Shown here: positions 52,190 through 61,761 of the stretch, piece by piece | How positions within the stretch are numbered: position 1 is the first letter of the stretch | Layout of the letters: each line of letters opens with the position of its first letter | NCBI RefSeq assembly: GCF_013267195.1 | Contig: NZ_CP053941.1 | Coordinates: forward strand, 2,873,430 to 2,937,429 | Source: Halorubrum salinarum | GTDB taxonomy: Archaea; Halobacteriota; Halobacteria; Halobacteriales; Haloferacaceae | Direction: 5' to 3' | DNA length: 64,000 nt | Position numbers and translations under genes: made by a program | The notes under the pieces: generated by a model | Seen by the model: only the letters and a program-made list of their open reading frames with translations | What the model was told of the DNA's origin: nothing | The model's database searches: none

Positions 52190-53362
52190 ATGTCGAACCA
52201 GCAAGCCGAGCCCGGCGTCGACGACCGAGCGCCCGAAGTCGGAGAGCTGACGCCGCCGGACCGCACGCTGATGGGGCCCGGACCGAGCGACGTCCACCCG
52301 CGCGTCCTGAACGCCATGAGCACGCCGCTGGTGGGCCACCTCGACCCCTCGTTCGTCGAGATCATGGACGAGGTCCAGGAGCTGTTGCGCTACACGTTCC
52401 GGACGGACAACAAGTGGACGATCCCCGTCTCGGGGACGGGGTCGGCGTCGATGGAGGCCGCGATCGGCAACCTCGTCGAGCCGGGCGACACCATGCTCGT
52501 CCCGACGAACGGCTACTTCGGCGGCCGGATGAAGTCGATGGCCGAGCGCGCGGGCGGCGAGGTCGTCGAGGTCGACGCCCCCTGGGGCGAGCCGCTCGAC
52601 CCCGTCGATGTCGAGCGCGCGTTCGACGAGCACCAGCCCGACGTGTTCGGGTTCGTCCACGCGGAGACCTCGACGGGCGTCCTCCAGCCGAGCGTCCCGG
52701 AACTGACCGACATCGCGCACGCCCACGACGCCCTAGTCATCGCCGACTGCGTCACCTCGCTGGGCGGCGTCGAGATGCGCGTCGACGAGTGGGGCGTCGA
52801 CGCCGCCTACTCCGGCCCGCAGAAGTGCCTCTCGTGTCCGCCCGGCGCGAGCCCGCTCACGCTCAACGACCGCGCGATGGACAAGGTGCTCGACCGCGAG
52901 GAGCGCCCCCGGTCGTGGTACCTCGACCTCTCCCTCCTGGAGGGGTACTGGGGCGACGACCGCTCGTACCACCACACCGCGCCGATCACGAACGTCTACG
53001 CGCTCCGCGAGGCGCTGCGCCTCGTCGCCGAGGAGGGGATCGAGTCCCGGTGGGCGCGTCACCGCGAGGTCGCCGGCGACCTGAAGGCGGGCCTCCAGGA
53101 CCTGGGGCTGGAGATGAACGCTCCCGACGAGTACTGGCTGCCGAGCCTCAACGCGGTGCGGGTGCCGGACGGCGTCGACGACGGCGCCGTCATCGACCAC
53201 CTCCTCGACGAGTACGACCTGGAGATCGCCTCGGGCCTGGGCGACCTGGAGGGCGACATCTGGCGGATCGGCTGTATGGGCTACTCCGCGCGCCCGAAGA
53301 ACGTCGAGTACGTCCTCGCCGCGTTAGAGGACGCGCTGGCGGCGCAGGGACACGAGGCCTGA
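52190..53362 (+). CDS. alanine-glyoxylate/serine-pyruvate aminotransferase-family PLP enzyme
   Basis: Class V aminotransferase of 390 residues. The N-terminus has [29 protein letters not shown], the family opening. [20 protein letters not shown] binds the cofactor phosphate, [11 protein letters not shown] carries the PLP aspartate, and [12 protein letters not shown] the Schiff-base lysine (near residue 210). Likely reactions are glyoxylate plus alanine or serine exchange. The C-terminal domain ends [27 protein letters not shown]. It is divergent from the histidine kinase. Confidence 0.94.
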   Translation: MSNQQAEPGVDDRAPEVGELTPPDRTLMGPGPSDVHPRVLNAMSTPLVGHLDPSFVEIMDEVQELLRYTFRTDNKWTIPVSGTGSASMEAAIGNLVEPGDTMLVPTNGYFGGRMKSMAERAGGEVVEVDAPWGEPLDPVDVERAFDEHQPDVFGFVHAETSTGVLQPSVPELTDIAHAHDALVIADCVTSLGGVEMRVDEWGVDAAYSGPQKCLSCPPGASPLTLNDRAMDKVLDREERPRSWYLDLSLLEGYWGDDRSYHHTAPITNVYALREALRLVAEEGIESRWARHREVAGDLKAGLQDLGLEMNAPDEYWLPSLNAVRVPDGVDDGAVIDHLLDEYDLEIASGLGDLEGDIWRIGCMGYSARPKNVEYVLAALEDALAAQGHEA

Positions 53363-53488
53363 ACCGCGGTCCGGGCGCGCACCCGGACGCGCAGCCGACC
53401 CTGTCGAGACGAATCCGGGCGAGCGGCCGACCCAGTCGAGACGGACCGCCTCGCCGCCGTGCGAACCGGTACCACCGTTCCCTCCCGC

Positions 53489-53494
53489 TTTTTT
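53489..53494 (+). promoter_or_regulatory. T-rich promoter element before the methyltransferase
   Basis: TTTTTT lies 24-29 nt before the GTG at 53518, the spacing of a leaderless promoter; the run of T is unusual in this GC-rich spacer. Confidence 0.4.
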
Positions 53495-53517
53495 GTCGGG
53501 GAGCCGACCGTGCCACC

Positions 53518-54231
53518 GTGACCGACGCTTTCGGACGCGCGATCCGAGACCACCACCGGGGCGAGCGAACGGCCCCGCTCCGCCAGGGTGACGGCGAGGA
53601 GACGCGCGAGCACCCGATCGAGGCGTTCTACTTCACCGAGTTCGACCCGGAGAGCGACGCGTGGCTCGCCTCGCGGCTCGACGGGCCGCTGGTCGACCTC
53701 GGCGCCGGGGCGGGCCGCCACGCGCTGCGGTTTCAGGAGCGGTTCGAGACCGTCGCCGTCGAGTCCAGCCCGGCGCTCGTCGAGACGATGCGCGAGCGCG
53801 GCGTTGCCGACGCCCGCGAGGGCGACATGTTCGCCCTCCGGGAGGCGTTCGAGCGCGACCGGTTCGCCGCGGCGATCGCGATAGGCACCCAGATCGGACT
53901 GGCGGGGTCGATGCGGGGGCTCTCCGCGTTCCTCGGCGACCTCGCGTTCGTGACGACGCCGGACGCGACCGCCGTCGTCGACTGCTACGACCCCGACCAC
54001 CCCGAGGCCGCCGACCTCCTCGGCTACCGCGAGGACCCGACGCCGGGGCTCGCTGGCCGCGTCATGTGGTTCGCGTACGACGGCGAGCGGGACCCGACCC
54101 TCCGGTTCACCCTCTTCTCGCCGGACCGACTCCGCGAGGCGGCGATCGGGACCGGGTGGACGGTCGAGGCGGTCGACCGTTCGGGATCCGGCGAGGGGCC
54201 CCACTACCGCGCCGCGCTCCGGAAGCGGTAG
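53518..54231 (+). CDS. SAM-dependent methyltransferase
   Basis: Class I methyltransferase of 237 residues from the GTG at 53518. Motif I is LVDLGAGAGRHALRF (near residue 57), followed by the acidic strand end TVAVESSPALVETMRERG and GDMFALREAFERDRFAAAIAIGTQIGLAG. DATAVVDCYDPDHPEA is the later strand. Substrate is unknown. The frame extends far upstream in the same register, but that is a shadow of the aminotransferase gene. Confidence 0.87.
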   Translation: MTDAFGRAIRDHHRGERTAPLRQGDGEETREHPIEAFYFTEFDPESDAWLASRLDGPLVDLGAGAGRHALRFQERFETVAVESSPALVETMRERGVADAREGDMFALREAFERDRFAAAIAIGTQIGLAGSMRGLSAFLGDLAFVTTPDATAVVDCYDPDHPEAADLLGYREDPTPGLAGRVMWFAYDGERDPTLRFTLFSPDRLREAAIGTGWTVEAVDRSGSGEGPHYRAALRKR

Positions 54232-54267
54232 TCGGCCGCCGCGGCGCTCGCTCCGCGAACGCGGCCG

Positions 54268-55566
54268 CTACCACGCGGTCAGCGCCGCGCGGCCGTGATC
54301 GGCGGCGAGGATCCCGAGGAACGCCAAGACGCCGGTGATCGCGAACGCGCCGCCGACGTAGAACACCGAGCCCATGCTCACCTCGACCATCAGCCAGCCG
54401 GCGATGAGCGGCCCGGCCACGGAGCCCGGACGCCACACCAGTTCGCGGATGCCGAAGCTGGAGGCGACGCCGCCGTCGTCGGTCCCCTCGTCGGCGAACA
54501 GCGCCATGCTGGCCGGCTCGCGAAAGGAGTCCGCGACGCCGAGCAGCCCGGAGAAGGCGACCAGCGGGAGGTACGCCGGCGGGAGGTCGCCGAGGACCGG
54601 CACCGTCACGCCCGCGCCGAGCGCGCTTCCGACGGCCGCGGAGAAGGGGATCGCGACCGCGACCGCGCCGTAGGCCCCGCCGCCGGCGAAGACGAACAGC
54701 GACCGCCCGTAGGCGTCGGAGAGCCGGCCGGTGAACAGCTGGCCGACCATGTTGGTCGCCTTCTCGGCGGTGACCGTCACCGCGACCGCGGTCGCGCCGA
54801 CCGCGAGCCCGCCGGCGGCCAGTTCGGTCCCGGCGTAGATCGGCACCCACGTCCGCACCATCGTCACGGCGAAGGCGTACTGCGCGCGGAACGTCGAGAT
54901 GGTCAGGATCTTCCGGTTCACCGCGAGGTCGCTGAACGGGAACCCCTCGACCCGCGTGGGGTCCGGGTCGAGTACGCCCCACGTGACGAGCCACGCGGCG
55001 ACCATCAGCGCCGCGATGATCGCGAACACCGGCCCGAAGCCGACGGCGTCGTAGACGGCGCCCGCGCCGAGCGAGCCCAGTATGGAAGCCCCGAACGAGG
55101 CGGCGTTCGCCTTGCCGATCTTGTCGGCCCGCGTCCCGGCGTCGGCGATCTGACCGACGAGCGAGAGCGTCATCAGCCCCGCGCCGGTGACGACGAGCCC
55201 CTGGAGCGCGCGGACGAGGATGAACGTGCCCGAGGTGTCGACGAGCGGGAAGAGGGCGTACACGCCCGCGCCGACGCCGAGGACGCCGAGCAGCACGAGC
55301 CGCTTGTCGAACCGGTCGCCCGCCCACGCGAGCGGAACCACGGCGACCGTCTGCGCGAGCGTGAACCCGGTGGTGTACATCCCGATGATGAACCCGGCGG
55401 ACACCGTGACCCCCAACACCGTCGTCGCCTGCGGGTCCAAGGTGTTGATGTACGTCGGCAGCAGCGTCAGCAGCGTGATGAACCCGAACCCCTCGGCGAA
55501 CCGGGTGAGGTAGAGCGCCCAGAACTGCGATCGCTTCGCCCCGTCGTTCGCGCCCGCGTTGCTCAC
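54268..55566 (-). CDS. MFS transporter
   Basis: Twelve-helix transporter of 432 residues. N-terminal half: FWALYLTRFAEGFGFITLLTLLPTYI, then PLAWAGDRFDKRLVLLGVLGVGAGVYALF, the MFS loop between TM2 and TM3. The second half has GQLFTGRLSDAYGRSLFVFAGGGAYG, a repeat of the same motif. The C-terminal part (DGGVASSFGIRELVWRPGSVAGPLIAG) is also family-like. Substrate is unknown. It is convergent with the methyltransferase. Confidence 0.92.
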   Translation of the reverse strand: MSNAGANDGAKRSQFWALYLTRFAEGFGFITLLTLLPTYINTLDPQATTVLGVTVSAGFIIGMYTTGFTLAQTVAVVPLAWAGDRFDKRLVLLGVLGVGAGVYALFPLVDTSGTFILVRALQGLVVTGAGLMTLSLVGQIADAGTRADKIGKANAASFGASILGSLGAGAVYDAVGFGPVFAIIAALMVAAWLVTWGVLDPDPTRVEGFPFSDLAVNRKILTISTFRAQYAFAVTMVRTWVPIYAGTELAAGGLAVGATAVAVTVTAEKATNMVGQLFTGRLSDAYGRSLFVFAGGGAYGAVAVAIPFSAAVGSALGAGVTVPVLGDLPPAYLPLVAFSGLLGVADSFREPASMALFADEGTDDGGVASSFGIRELVWRPGSVAGPLIAGWLMVEVSMGSVFYVGGAFAITGVLAFLGILAADHGRAALTAW

Positions 55567-55631
55567 ACCGGATCCGCGCCGACCGGTTCAAAAGGGGTTA
55601 CGATTCGAAACGCCGCGCCGGACCGCCCCGC

Positions 55632-56369
55632 TCACATCGTGTCAGCGTACTTGTCCCGGCGGTAGAGGTCGATCTCGTGCGCCGACGACCCCGGCCGCGA
55701 CGCCGCGAACGCGATGGCCTCCGCGACCTCCTCGGGCTCGGTGACGCCCCCCGGCTCGAACCGCTCTTCGAACGGTTCCCCGTCCTCGCTGCCGAACTCG
55801 GTCCGCACCTCCGAGGGGTTCACGACGGAGACGGCCACGCCGTCGTCGCCGGCCTGCGCCGCGACGCTGTGGGCGAACCCCCGGATCCACCACTTCGTCG
55901 CGGCGTACACGGGGTTGAACGGCCGGGGGAACTCCCCGGCGAAGCTGCCGACCGCGACCAGCGTCCCCTCGCTCTCCCGGAGGTGCGGGAGCGCCTCGCG
56001 CGTCAGGAAGAACGCCCCGTCGACGTTCGTCTCCTGCATCGCGAAGTACTCCTCGTCGGTCATCGACGCCACGTCGCTCCCGCGGGCGAGCCCCGCGTTG
56101 ACGACGGCGACGTCGAGGCCGCCGAACGCCTCGACTGCTGCCTCGACCGCCGCCGCCGAGGTCGCCGACTCGCGCACGTCGCCGGCCGCGACGACCGTCT
56201 CGACGCCGTACGCCGAGCGCACGTCCTCCGCGACCGACTCCAGCGCCTCGCGCCGCCGCGCCACGAGGACGAGGTCCGCGCCGCGCTCGGCCAGCGCGTG
56301 CGCCGTGGCTTCGCCGATTCCAGAGCTCGCACCGGTGATTACCGCCGTCGCGCCGTCGAGGTCCGTCAT
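55632..56369 (-). CDS. SDR-family oxidoreductase
   Basis: Short-chain dehydrogenase of 245 residues. The cofactor loop is TGASSGIGEATA (near residue 12), VVNAGLARG is the NAG motif, SFAGEFPRPFNPVYAATKWW gives the catalytic Tyr-x-x-x-Lys (near residues 150-154), and NPSEVRTEF follows. RRRE after the second strand suggests preference for NADP. An AT-rich TTTTATTTCC on the minus strand about 25 nt upstream acts as promoter. The provirus sequence begins about 95 bp upstream of its start. Confidence 0.93.
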   Translation of the reverse strand: MTDLDGATAVITGASSGIGEATAHALAERGADLVLVARRREALESVAEDVRSAYGVETVVAAGDVRESATSAAAVEAAVEAFGGLDVAVVNAGLARGSDVASMTDEEYFAMQETNVDGAFFLTREALPHLRESEGTLVAVGSFAGEFPRPFNPVYAATKWWIRGFAHSVAAQAGDDGVAVSVVNPSEVRTEFGSEDGEPFEERFEPGGVTEPEEVAEAIAFAASRPGSSAHEIDLYRRDKYADTM

Positions 56370-56398
56370 GGGCCTTCGATCGGAGAGCGCGGAAATAA

Positions 56399-56530
56399 AA
56401 CGTCGCGTCGAGGCGAGCCACTGCGTCGCCGTCGCTCTTCGGTTCAGGGTACGGGCCGGGCGCGATTGACATCAGCGCTGAGGACAACGCCTCAGCTGCG
56501 TTCGCCTCAGCAGAGACATCTGCGCTCGAC
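56399..56530 (+). other. host-provirus junction and missing 5' end of the tape-measure gene
   Basis: The frame of the tape-measure gene stays open leftward to 56399 without any ATG, GTG or TTG. Protein-like, viral-looking sequence (IDISAEDNASAAFASAETSALD) occupies 56465-56530. To its left the composition is host-like. The junction therefore lies near 56460 and the viral gene has been cut inside its 5' part. Confidence 0.65.
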
Positions 56531-59014
56531 ATGAAAGAAGCAGTCGCTGGTGCCGGTGCCGTCCTTGCTGGTGCCGGCGTCGCCGGCCTTGCTGGCGCAG
56601 CGAGCGCTGCTGCGGACTTCGAGAGCGCGATGGTTGAGGTGGAGAAGGTGACGAATCCGGAGACAGCCGAGGCGATGTCGGGCTCCATCCGGGAGCTGGC
56701 TGAGACGATCCCACTCGCACAGAGCAAACTCGCGAAGCTCGCTGCGGACGCGGGCCGGTTCGGGGTGGAAGGCACCGCGAACATGGAGCGGTTCGTCGAG
56801 GCGACGGCGAAGATGGCCTCCGCGACGAATATGAACGCCTCGCAGGCTGGCCAGGCGTTCGCGAAGCTCACGGAACTCACCGGGACGCCCATCTCTGAAG
56901 TCGAGAATCTCGGTTCCGCCATCAACGAGCTGTCGAATAACACCGCCACGAGCGCTCGGGAGATCTCGCAATCGATGCTCCGTTCCGCGGGCGCACTCTC
57001 ACAGCTCGGGTTGAACCAGACAGAGATCGCTGGGATGTCAGCAGCACTCAACGAAGTGAGCGAATCCTCAGAGCGTGCTGGGACACGACTCCGCCGGCTC
57101 GGCCAGGAGATGATGAACCCGAAGAACGCCAGCGCCCTCGCGTCTGCGCTCGGGATGACGACGGCTGAGTTCGAGACGTTGCGCGAGGAGTCGCCGGACG
57201 AGCTCATCCTCCAGATGGCGGAGGCGATGGAGTCCGGTGGCAAACAGGCAGACGCACTCAAGAACGTGCTCTCGACGACGTCACGACAGGCGCTGGCTGG
57301 GATGGCACAGAATCTCGAGGGAGCTCGCAACGCACTCGAGATGTCTAGTACCGCCTACGAGGAGAACACCTCCGTCCAGGAGGAGTTCAACGCTGCCTCC
57401 GACACGTTCAACAAGCAGCTCCAGACGCTACAGAATCGCCTCCGGAACGTTGCCATCGTGATGGGCAACCAGATCCTCCCGGTGCTCATCGACGCGATGG
57501 ACGCGGTGACACCACTCATCGACGCGTTCGCGGACGTAAACGAGCGCCTCGATGGGATGCCAGCATTGCTGGCGACTGTCGGTGTCGCACTGACGGGACT
57601 TGGTGCGATCGCCGTGAGTGTTGGCCCCGCAATTGTGGGCGCACTCTCACCCGTCCTTGGCCCTGTCGTAGCCATCACGGCTGCTATTGGCGCACTCGGA
57701 TACGCCTGGAAGACTAATTTCGGCGGGATTCGCGACGCCACAAAGCAGGCCTGGAGTACACTCAAACCGCTGTTACTCAGTGTCAAGCGAGTCTTGCTAG
57801 AAGTGTTCGACGAATACGCGATGCCGATGTTCAAGGAACTCCGATCCGTCGCGAAGGCGGAGTTCCGAGCGATCGAAAAGCAGATCGTCCCGACGATGAA
57901 CCACATCGGCAACGTCGTTACGAACGTTCTCTCCGCTGTCGGCACATTCTGGGACACCCACGGAGAGCGAATAAAGAAAATCGTCGGGGCGTACTTCGGG
58001 TATCTTGAGCTGACGATCGCGACGACGATGCGGGCGATTTCGGCGGTGGTTCAGTCGATCCTCGCGCTCATGCGAGGCGACTTTGACGAGGTGCTGGACA
58101 TCATCTCGCGGTTCTGGACGAAAACGTTCAACGACATCCTCGCCTTCGTGAACGGGCCCTGGATGTCGGGAGTTAAGGCTGCCTTCGGACTCTTTTACGA
58201 GGTTGTTACTGGCGTCTTCAAGCAGCTCTACAAGTTCCTGATCGGCGGATCGCTCGTTCCCAAAACGTTCAACGAGATTCTCGCCTTCCTTACCCAGTGG
58301 ATCGCTCGTGCCAGGAAGACGTTCAATTCCTTCCTGAACCGGCTCTTTTCAATCTGGAAGCGCGGACTGACACGCGTCTATACCTTCTCCAAAGACATCT
58401 TCGAGCGGGTTACAGGCTGGGTTCAGGGCACAGGTGCGATGCTGTTCGAGTCGGCTTTCGGCTCCGTTCTCACCAGCATTGTTGGTGTCGTCGACGACAT
58501 CAGAGCCGAGATCAACGCCATCGTCGACACTGTCATTACGCAAATTCAGGAAGCGCTTGACTTCGCCACAGAGCTGAACAACTTCAGCTTCGATATCGAC
58601 TGGCCAGATCCCCCCGAAATTGTTGAAGACGCGTTCAACGGCGAACTTGACATCGACTGGCCCGATCCACCGGACATCGGTGCCCTCGGTAGCGGTGATG
58701 GCTCGTCAATTGCGAGCCTCGCCTCAGGAGGCCTCGTTACTGAGCGCACGCTCGCAATGGTTGGAGAAGGCGCTGAGCGCGAGGCTGTCCTCCCACTCTC
58801 GAAGCTCTCCACGTATCTCGACACCGCGTACGAAGTCGGCGCCGACACAGTCTCTCCGTCGGCCCAGTCGGGCGGACAGTCGGCCTCGTCGGCGCTGACA
58901 GCCACCCTCCGCGTCGAAGGGGACGGCGAGCTCGCGGAGCTCATCCGCGAACACGCTGAGCTCGTTGTCGAAGAGCGCGACGCCTCGAAGCGCGCCCGTA
59001 TCGCTCGCAACTAA
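56531..59014 (+). CDS. tail tape-measure protein (5'-truncated)
   Basis: The first in-frame ATG gives 827 residues. The N-terminal region (about 30-330) is the TP901-type tape-measure domain: ADFESAMVEVEKVTNPETAEAMSGSIRELAETIPLAQSKLAKLAADAGRFG, then FAKLTELTGTPISEVENLGSAINELS. A strongly hydrophobic block lies at about 345-400 and the rest is helical. Near the C-terminus DIDWPDPP occurs twice, and SLASGGLVTERTLAMVGEGAEREAVLPLSKL is the classic tail-end motif of these proteins. Tape-measure proteins set tail length in siphovirus- and myovirus-type particles. Related coding sequence continues upstream of the ATG without a start, so the gene is truncated. Confidence 0.88.
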   Translation: MKEAVAGAGAVLAGAGVAGLAGAASAAADFESAMVEVEKVTNPETAEAMSGSIRELAETIPLAQSKLAKLAADAGRFGVEGTANMERFVEATAKMASATNMNASQAGQAFAKLTELTGTPISEVENLGSAINELSNNTATSAREISQSMLRSAGALSQLGLNQTEIAGMSAALNEVSESSERAGTRLRRLGQEMMNPKNASALASALGMTTAEFETLREESPDELILQMAEAMESGGKQADALKNVLSTTSRQALAGMAQNLEGARNALEMSSTAYEENTSVQEEFNAASDTFNKQLQTLQNRLRNVAIVMGNQILPVLIDAMDAVTPLIDAFADVNERLDGMPALLATVGVALTGLGAIAVSVGPAIVGALSPVLGPVVAITAAIGALGYAWKTNFGGIRDATKQAWSTLKPLLLSVKRVLLEVFDEYAMPMFKELRSVAKAEFRAIEKQIVPTMNHIGNVVTNVLSAVGTFWDTHGERIKKIVGAYFGYLELTIATTMRAISAVVQSILALMRGDFDEVLDIISRFWTKTFNDILAFVNGPWMSGVKAAFGLFYEVVTGVFKQLYKFLIGGSLVPKTFNEILAFLTQWIARARKTFNSFLNRLFSIWKRGLTRVYTFSKDIFERVTGWVQGTGAMLFESAFGSVLTSIVGVVDDIRAEINAIVDTVITQIQEALDFATELNNFSFDIDWPDPPEIVEDAFNGELDIDWPDPPDIGALGSGDGSSIASLASGGLVTERTLAMVGEGAEREAVLPLSKLSTYLDTAYEVGADTVSPSAQSGGQSASSALTATLRVEGDGELAELIREHAELVVEERDASKRARIARN

Positions 59015-59031
59015 CTCCCTTTCTTCCGATC

Positions 59032-59490
59032 ATGACTGACAGTTCTTGGACGATCCATACGAAGTCGAACGGCAGCGTGACGCTTCCCGGTGCCATCGGT
59101 GACTCGATGCCGACGTTTGGCGCCGGACGCGACGTCACCCTGCTGTTGTTCGCAGCCGACAGTGACGATACTGCGTATCAGACACTGCGCGAGTACGCCC
59201 GATACACGAACGAGTCCACCTCCAACACCGGCATTGACATCCACGGCAAGCCCTGGTTCTACGAGTCAATCCACCCGACTGCCGACTACGAATCAGCGCT
59301 CGTTCGTTTGGAACCGGGTGCGGATATCGGGGATCTGCGTGGCTGGTGGTGCGTCATCACTGACGCGTCTATCCAAACAAACGCAGTTGGCACAGCTCCG
59401 CGTGTGTCCGTGACGTTGTACGTCCTCGCAGAGGCAGCGGAGTACACTGATCGGCAGCTCGTGACAGACGAGTTTGAGGCTGGATTATGA
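59032..59490 (+). CDS. small virion tail-associated protein
   Basis: Protein of 152 residues lying 17 nt after the tape-measure gene and overlapping the next tail gene by 4 nt. It is beta-rich (SWTIHTKSNGSVTLPG, RDVTLLLFAADSDDTAYQTLREYAR, GDLRGWWCVITDASIQTN, APRVSVTLYVLAEA). The position between tape measure and baseplate protein matches the distal-tail (Dit-like) protein of tailed viruses. I do not recognise the family by sequence; the role is inferred from gene order. Confidence 0.72.
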   Translation: MTDSSWTIHTKSNGSVTLPGAIGDSMPTFGAGRDVTLLLFAADSDDTAYQTLREYARYTNESTSNTGIDIHGKPWFYESIHPTADYESALVRLEPGADIGDLRGWWCVITDASIQTNAVGTAPRVSVTLYVLAEAAEYTDRQLVTDEFEAGL

Positions 59491-61661
59491 CGCAGCACGG
59501 TACTGTCCTCACAATCGGTGGCCAGCTTGGTGACGACAGCGCCACCGTCTTCGAGAACCTCGACGATGTCCAGTTCACCGACGCAGCGTCGTCGATGGGA
59601 TCGTGGAGCGCCACCGTTCCGTCCGACGGTGGCTTTGCTGACGCTATCTTCGAGGACATCTACATTTATCACGAAGATGATATTCTTTTCGGAGGCGAAC
59701 TGGAATCGTTTGACGACGACTACAGTGCTGGGACGACGACACTCTCGGGCCGTGGTGCGCTCGTCACACTGGATCGGGTAACAGACACCGTCACCTATTC
59801 TGATACGACGGTGTACGAGGCGCTCCGCGACGCGTGGAGCAACACACAGTTCGACGTCAGCGTGCTCCCCCCGAACCGGGAGTTGTTCAACAAAACGTAC
59901 CCCAGCGAAAGCGATCACATCCGAAAGTGGGGCTGGGAGGGTGACGACGACGGCCTGACTGGGATCGACACGAGTGGTGCGTTCGTTGAGCGCAACCGGC
60001 TCGTCATTGACGATCCGAACTTGATGCTTGACGACACGAACGGTGGGACGCAGTACCCGTCAATCCGTCCGGACACGTCAGTGCGCTACTTTGCGATGCT
60101 CGTTGAGACGGCGTCGCCCGTCACTGAATTCAAGGTTGGACTGAAGCAGATGAATCTGTCTGGAACGCAGTGGGACACCGTCTCGTACGACACGCCCCAA
60201 CGGTTCCACGTCTTCCACTTCGAGTTCGCAGACGGCGACGATCGGTACCGTCCAATGCTGGAGACGACTGGGGAGACACTCGAGATCCTCCGGACGGAAC
60301 TGATGGCGCCGGATCCGGATGGGTTCGCAACAATCGACGAAGTGGAGCTCGAAGGCACCGTCTTCGAGAATCTACAACGGCTCCACGAACTCGGCGCGTA
60401 CACCTTTACCGTTCGTGACTACGGGACACTCGATATCGAGGCCGTCCCAGTCGGGACGATTGCCCGCGAACCAGACTGGCGGGTGACGGACGCAACGCGG
60501 ACACTGGACTTCACTGACTATGCCAACGTGGTGACTGTCCACGGGCGCACGCGTAATGACGGGACACAGGCAACTGCGACACGAAAGAACCAGTCCGAGA
60601 TCGACGAGCTCGCAGCGCGTGGTGTCGGCGACAACGGCGAAATTCAACACTTCGAGAAGAATCCTGAGTTGGAGACGCAATCTGAGGTGGACTCACGCGC
60701 CGAACGATTGCTCGAGGAGTCCGTCAACGAGCGCGATGAGGCTGGCACACTCGAGATCGCGCCCCAGTACGTGGCACCCGGCTTCACGTATCCCGTCAGC
60801 AACTGGGGCGACGCCTTCCAGTACGGCAGTCAGATCGGGACGAACTCGCTGTACTTCGACGGAACGAGCCACGCCGAGTTCGAGTTCACGTATTCTTCGT
60901 CTGATGGGCCAGACGGTGGAGTGTGGACGACGGAGTTGTGGCTTCACCCAGACTGTATTGCGTCGTTGAATGCCGATGAGTGGGTAACGCTCCTACACGT
61001 CCAAAATGAGACGGCTGAAGCAGAAATCCGGCTGTATGGTGATGGGAGCATCAACGTCGGTGAGCCGGCAGGATCAGCGTACATGACGCGGACTGATCCG
61101 GGCGTGCTCCGCGATGGGGACGCACAACGGCTGTCTGTCGTCTGGCGCCACGACGAGCGCCGAGTGTACGTCGACGGCCAACTTGAGGCCGAGTACTCAA
61201 GCGCCAATCCAAGCGAGTACGATCAGATCTATGTCGATGCTGACGGTGCGACGTGTTACATCGGCGCCGACGGCGACGGTAATCACCACTACACTGGTGG
61301 CATCGACGATGTTCGATTCTGGGTAGACTCAGGGCCCCGTTCGCAGGCTACGATCCGCGAGACGTACGACATCGATCTCCTCGAAACGGAAGCAGATCTG
61401 GGTGCGATGCCAGTGTACTTCCGATTTGACGATATGACGGATCCGTCGACGTTCATCAACGACGGCGACGTGGCCCAATACAATACTGACACCACCAACG
61501 CCGGTGCCGAGTTCCAGGACGCCTTCGGGCAGCTCGAAGAGGTACAGTATTCGCTCGGCACTGGCGACACAATCTCACTCGACTTCGACATCTCCGGGCG
61601 TATCGATACTGAGTTGATCAAGACACAGCGTACCTCGCGCTCGAACCGGCGCTCGCTGTAG
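59487..61661 (+). CDS. tail/baseplate protein with LamG-like insertion
   Basis: Protein of 724 residues. Residues 1-110 and 260-440 look like the beta-rich baseplate-hub (gp44/Tal-type) fold (VQFTDAASSMGSWSATVPSDGG, LSGRGALVTLDRVTDTVTY, YTFTVRDYGTLDIEAVPVG, TDYANVVTVHGRTRND). Residues about 450-640 form a LamG/concanavalin-like domain (LYFDGTSHAEFEF, WTTELWLHP, RRVYVDGQLEAEY, CYIGADGDG, TGGIDDVRFW). The hub fold appears to resume after it (LEEVQYSLGTGDTISLDFDISGRIDTELIKTQR). LamG domains often bind glycans, so host recognition is inferred. Confidence 0.82.
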   Translation: MTQHGTVLTIGGQLGDDSATVFENLDDVQFTDAASSMGSWSATVPSDGGFADAIFEDIYIYHEDDILFGGELESFDDDYSAGTTTLSGRGALVTLDRVTDTVTYSDTTVYEALRDAWSNTQFDVSVLPPNRELFNKTYPSESDHIRKWGWEGDDDGLTGIDTSGAFVERNRLVIDDPNLMLDDTNGGTQYPSIRPDTSVRYFAMLVETASPVTEFKVGLKQMNLSGTQWDTVSYDTPQRFHVFHFEFADGDDRYRPMLETTGETLEILRTELMAPDPDGFATIDEVELEGTVFENLQRLHELGAYTFTVRDYGTLDIEAVPVGTIAREPDWRVTDATRTLDFTDYANVVTVHGRTRNDGTQATATRKNQSEIDELAARGVGDNGEIQHFEKNPELETQSEVDSRAERLLEESVNERDEAGTLEIAPQYVAPGFTYPVSNWGDAFQYGSQIGTNSLYFDGTSHAEFEFTYSSSDGPDGGVWTTELWLHPDCIASLNADEWVTLLHVQNETAEAEIRLYGDGSINVGEPAGSAYMTRTDPGVLRDGDAQRLSVVWRHDERRVYVDGQLEAEYSSANPSEYDQIYVDADGATCYIGADGDGNHHYTGGIDDVRFWVDSGPRSQATIRETYDIDLLETEADLGAMPVYFRFDDMTDPSTFINDGDVAQYNTDTTNAGAEFQDAFGQLEEVQYSLGTGDTISLDFDISGRIDTELIKTQRTSRSNRRSL

Positions 61662-61665
61662 GCGT

Positions 61666-61705
61666 TAACCAACACCGTGCCCCCCAAACGGGGCTGCGTT
61701 GGTTA
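61666..61705 (+). other. hairpin 1 of the intergenic cassette
   Basis: Outer stem TAACCAAC (61666-61673)/GTTGGTTA (61698-61705), perfect over 8 bp, and inner stem GCCCC (61679-61683)/GGGGC (61690-61694). It lies just 4 nt after the tail gene stop. It could act as a terminator or structured RNA element. Confidence 0.6.
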
Positions 61706-61709
61706 CCAC

Positions 61710-61726
61710 GTCTCCCAGCGGGAGAC
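61710..61726 (+). other. hairpin 2 of the intergenic cassette
   Basis: Perfect 7-bp stem GTCTCCC/GGGAGAC closed by a 3-nt loop (AGC). It starts 4 nt after hairpin 1. Confidence 0.6.
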
Positions 61727-61730
61727 TGCG

Positions 61731-61761
61731 TAACACGGCTTCTCGATGAGAAGCGTGGTTA
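61731..61761 (+). other. hairpin 3 of the intergenic cassette
   Basis: Perfect 7-bp stem GCTTCTC (61738-61744)/GAGAAGC (61748-61754) with loop GAT, extended by CAC/GTG and TAA/TTA pairs on the outside with a small bulge. The remainder up to the ATG at 61801 has a T-rich stretch (GTTTTC) but no further clear stem. Confidence 0.6.
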
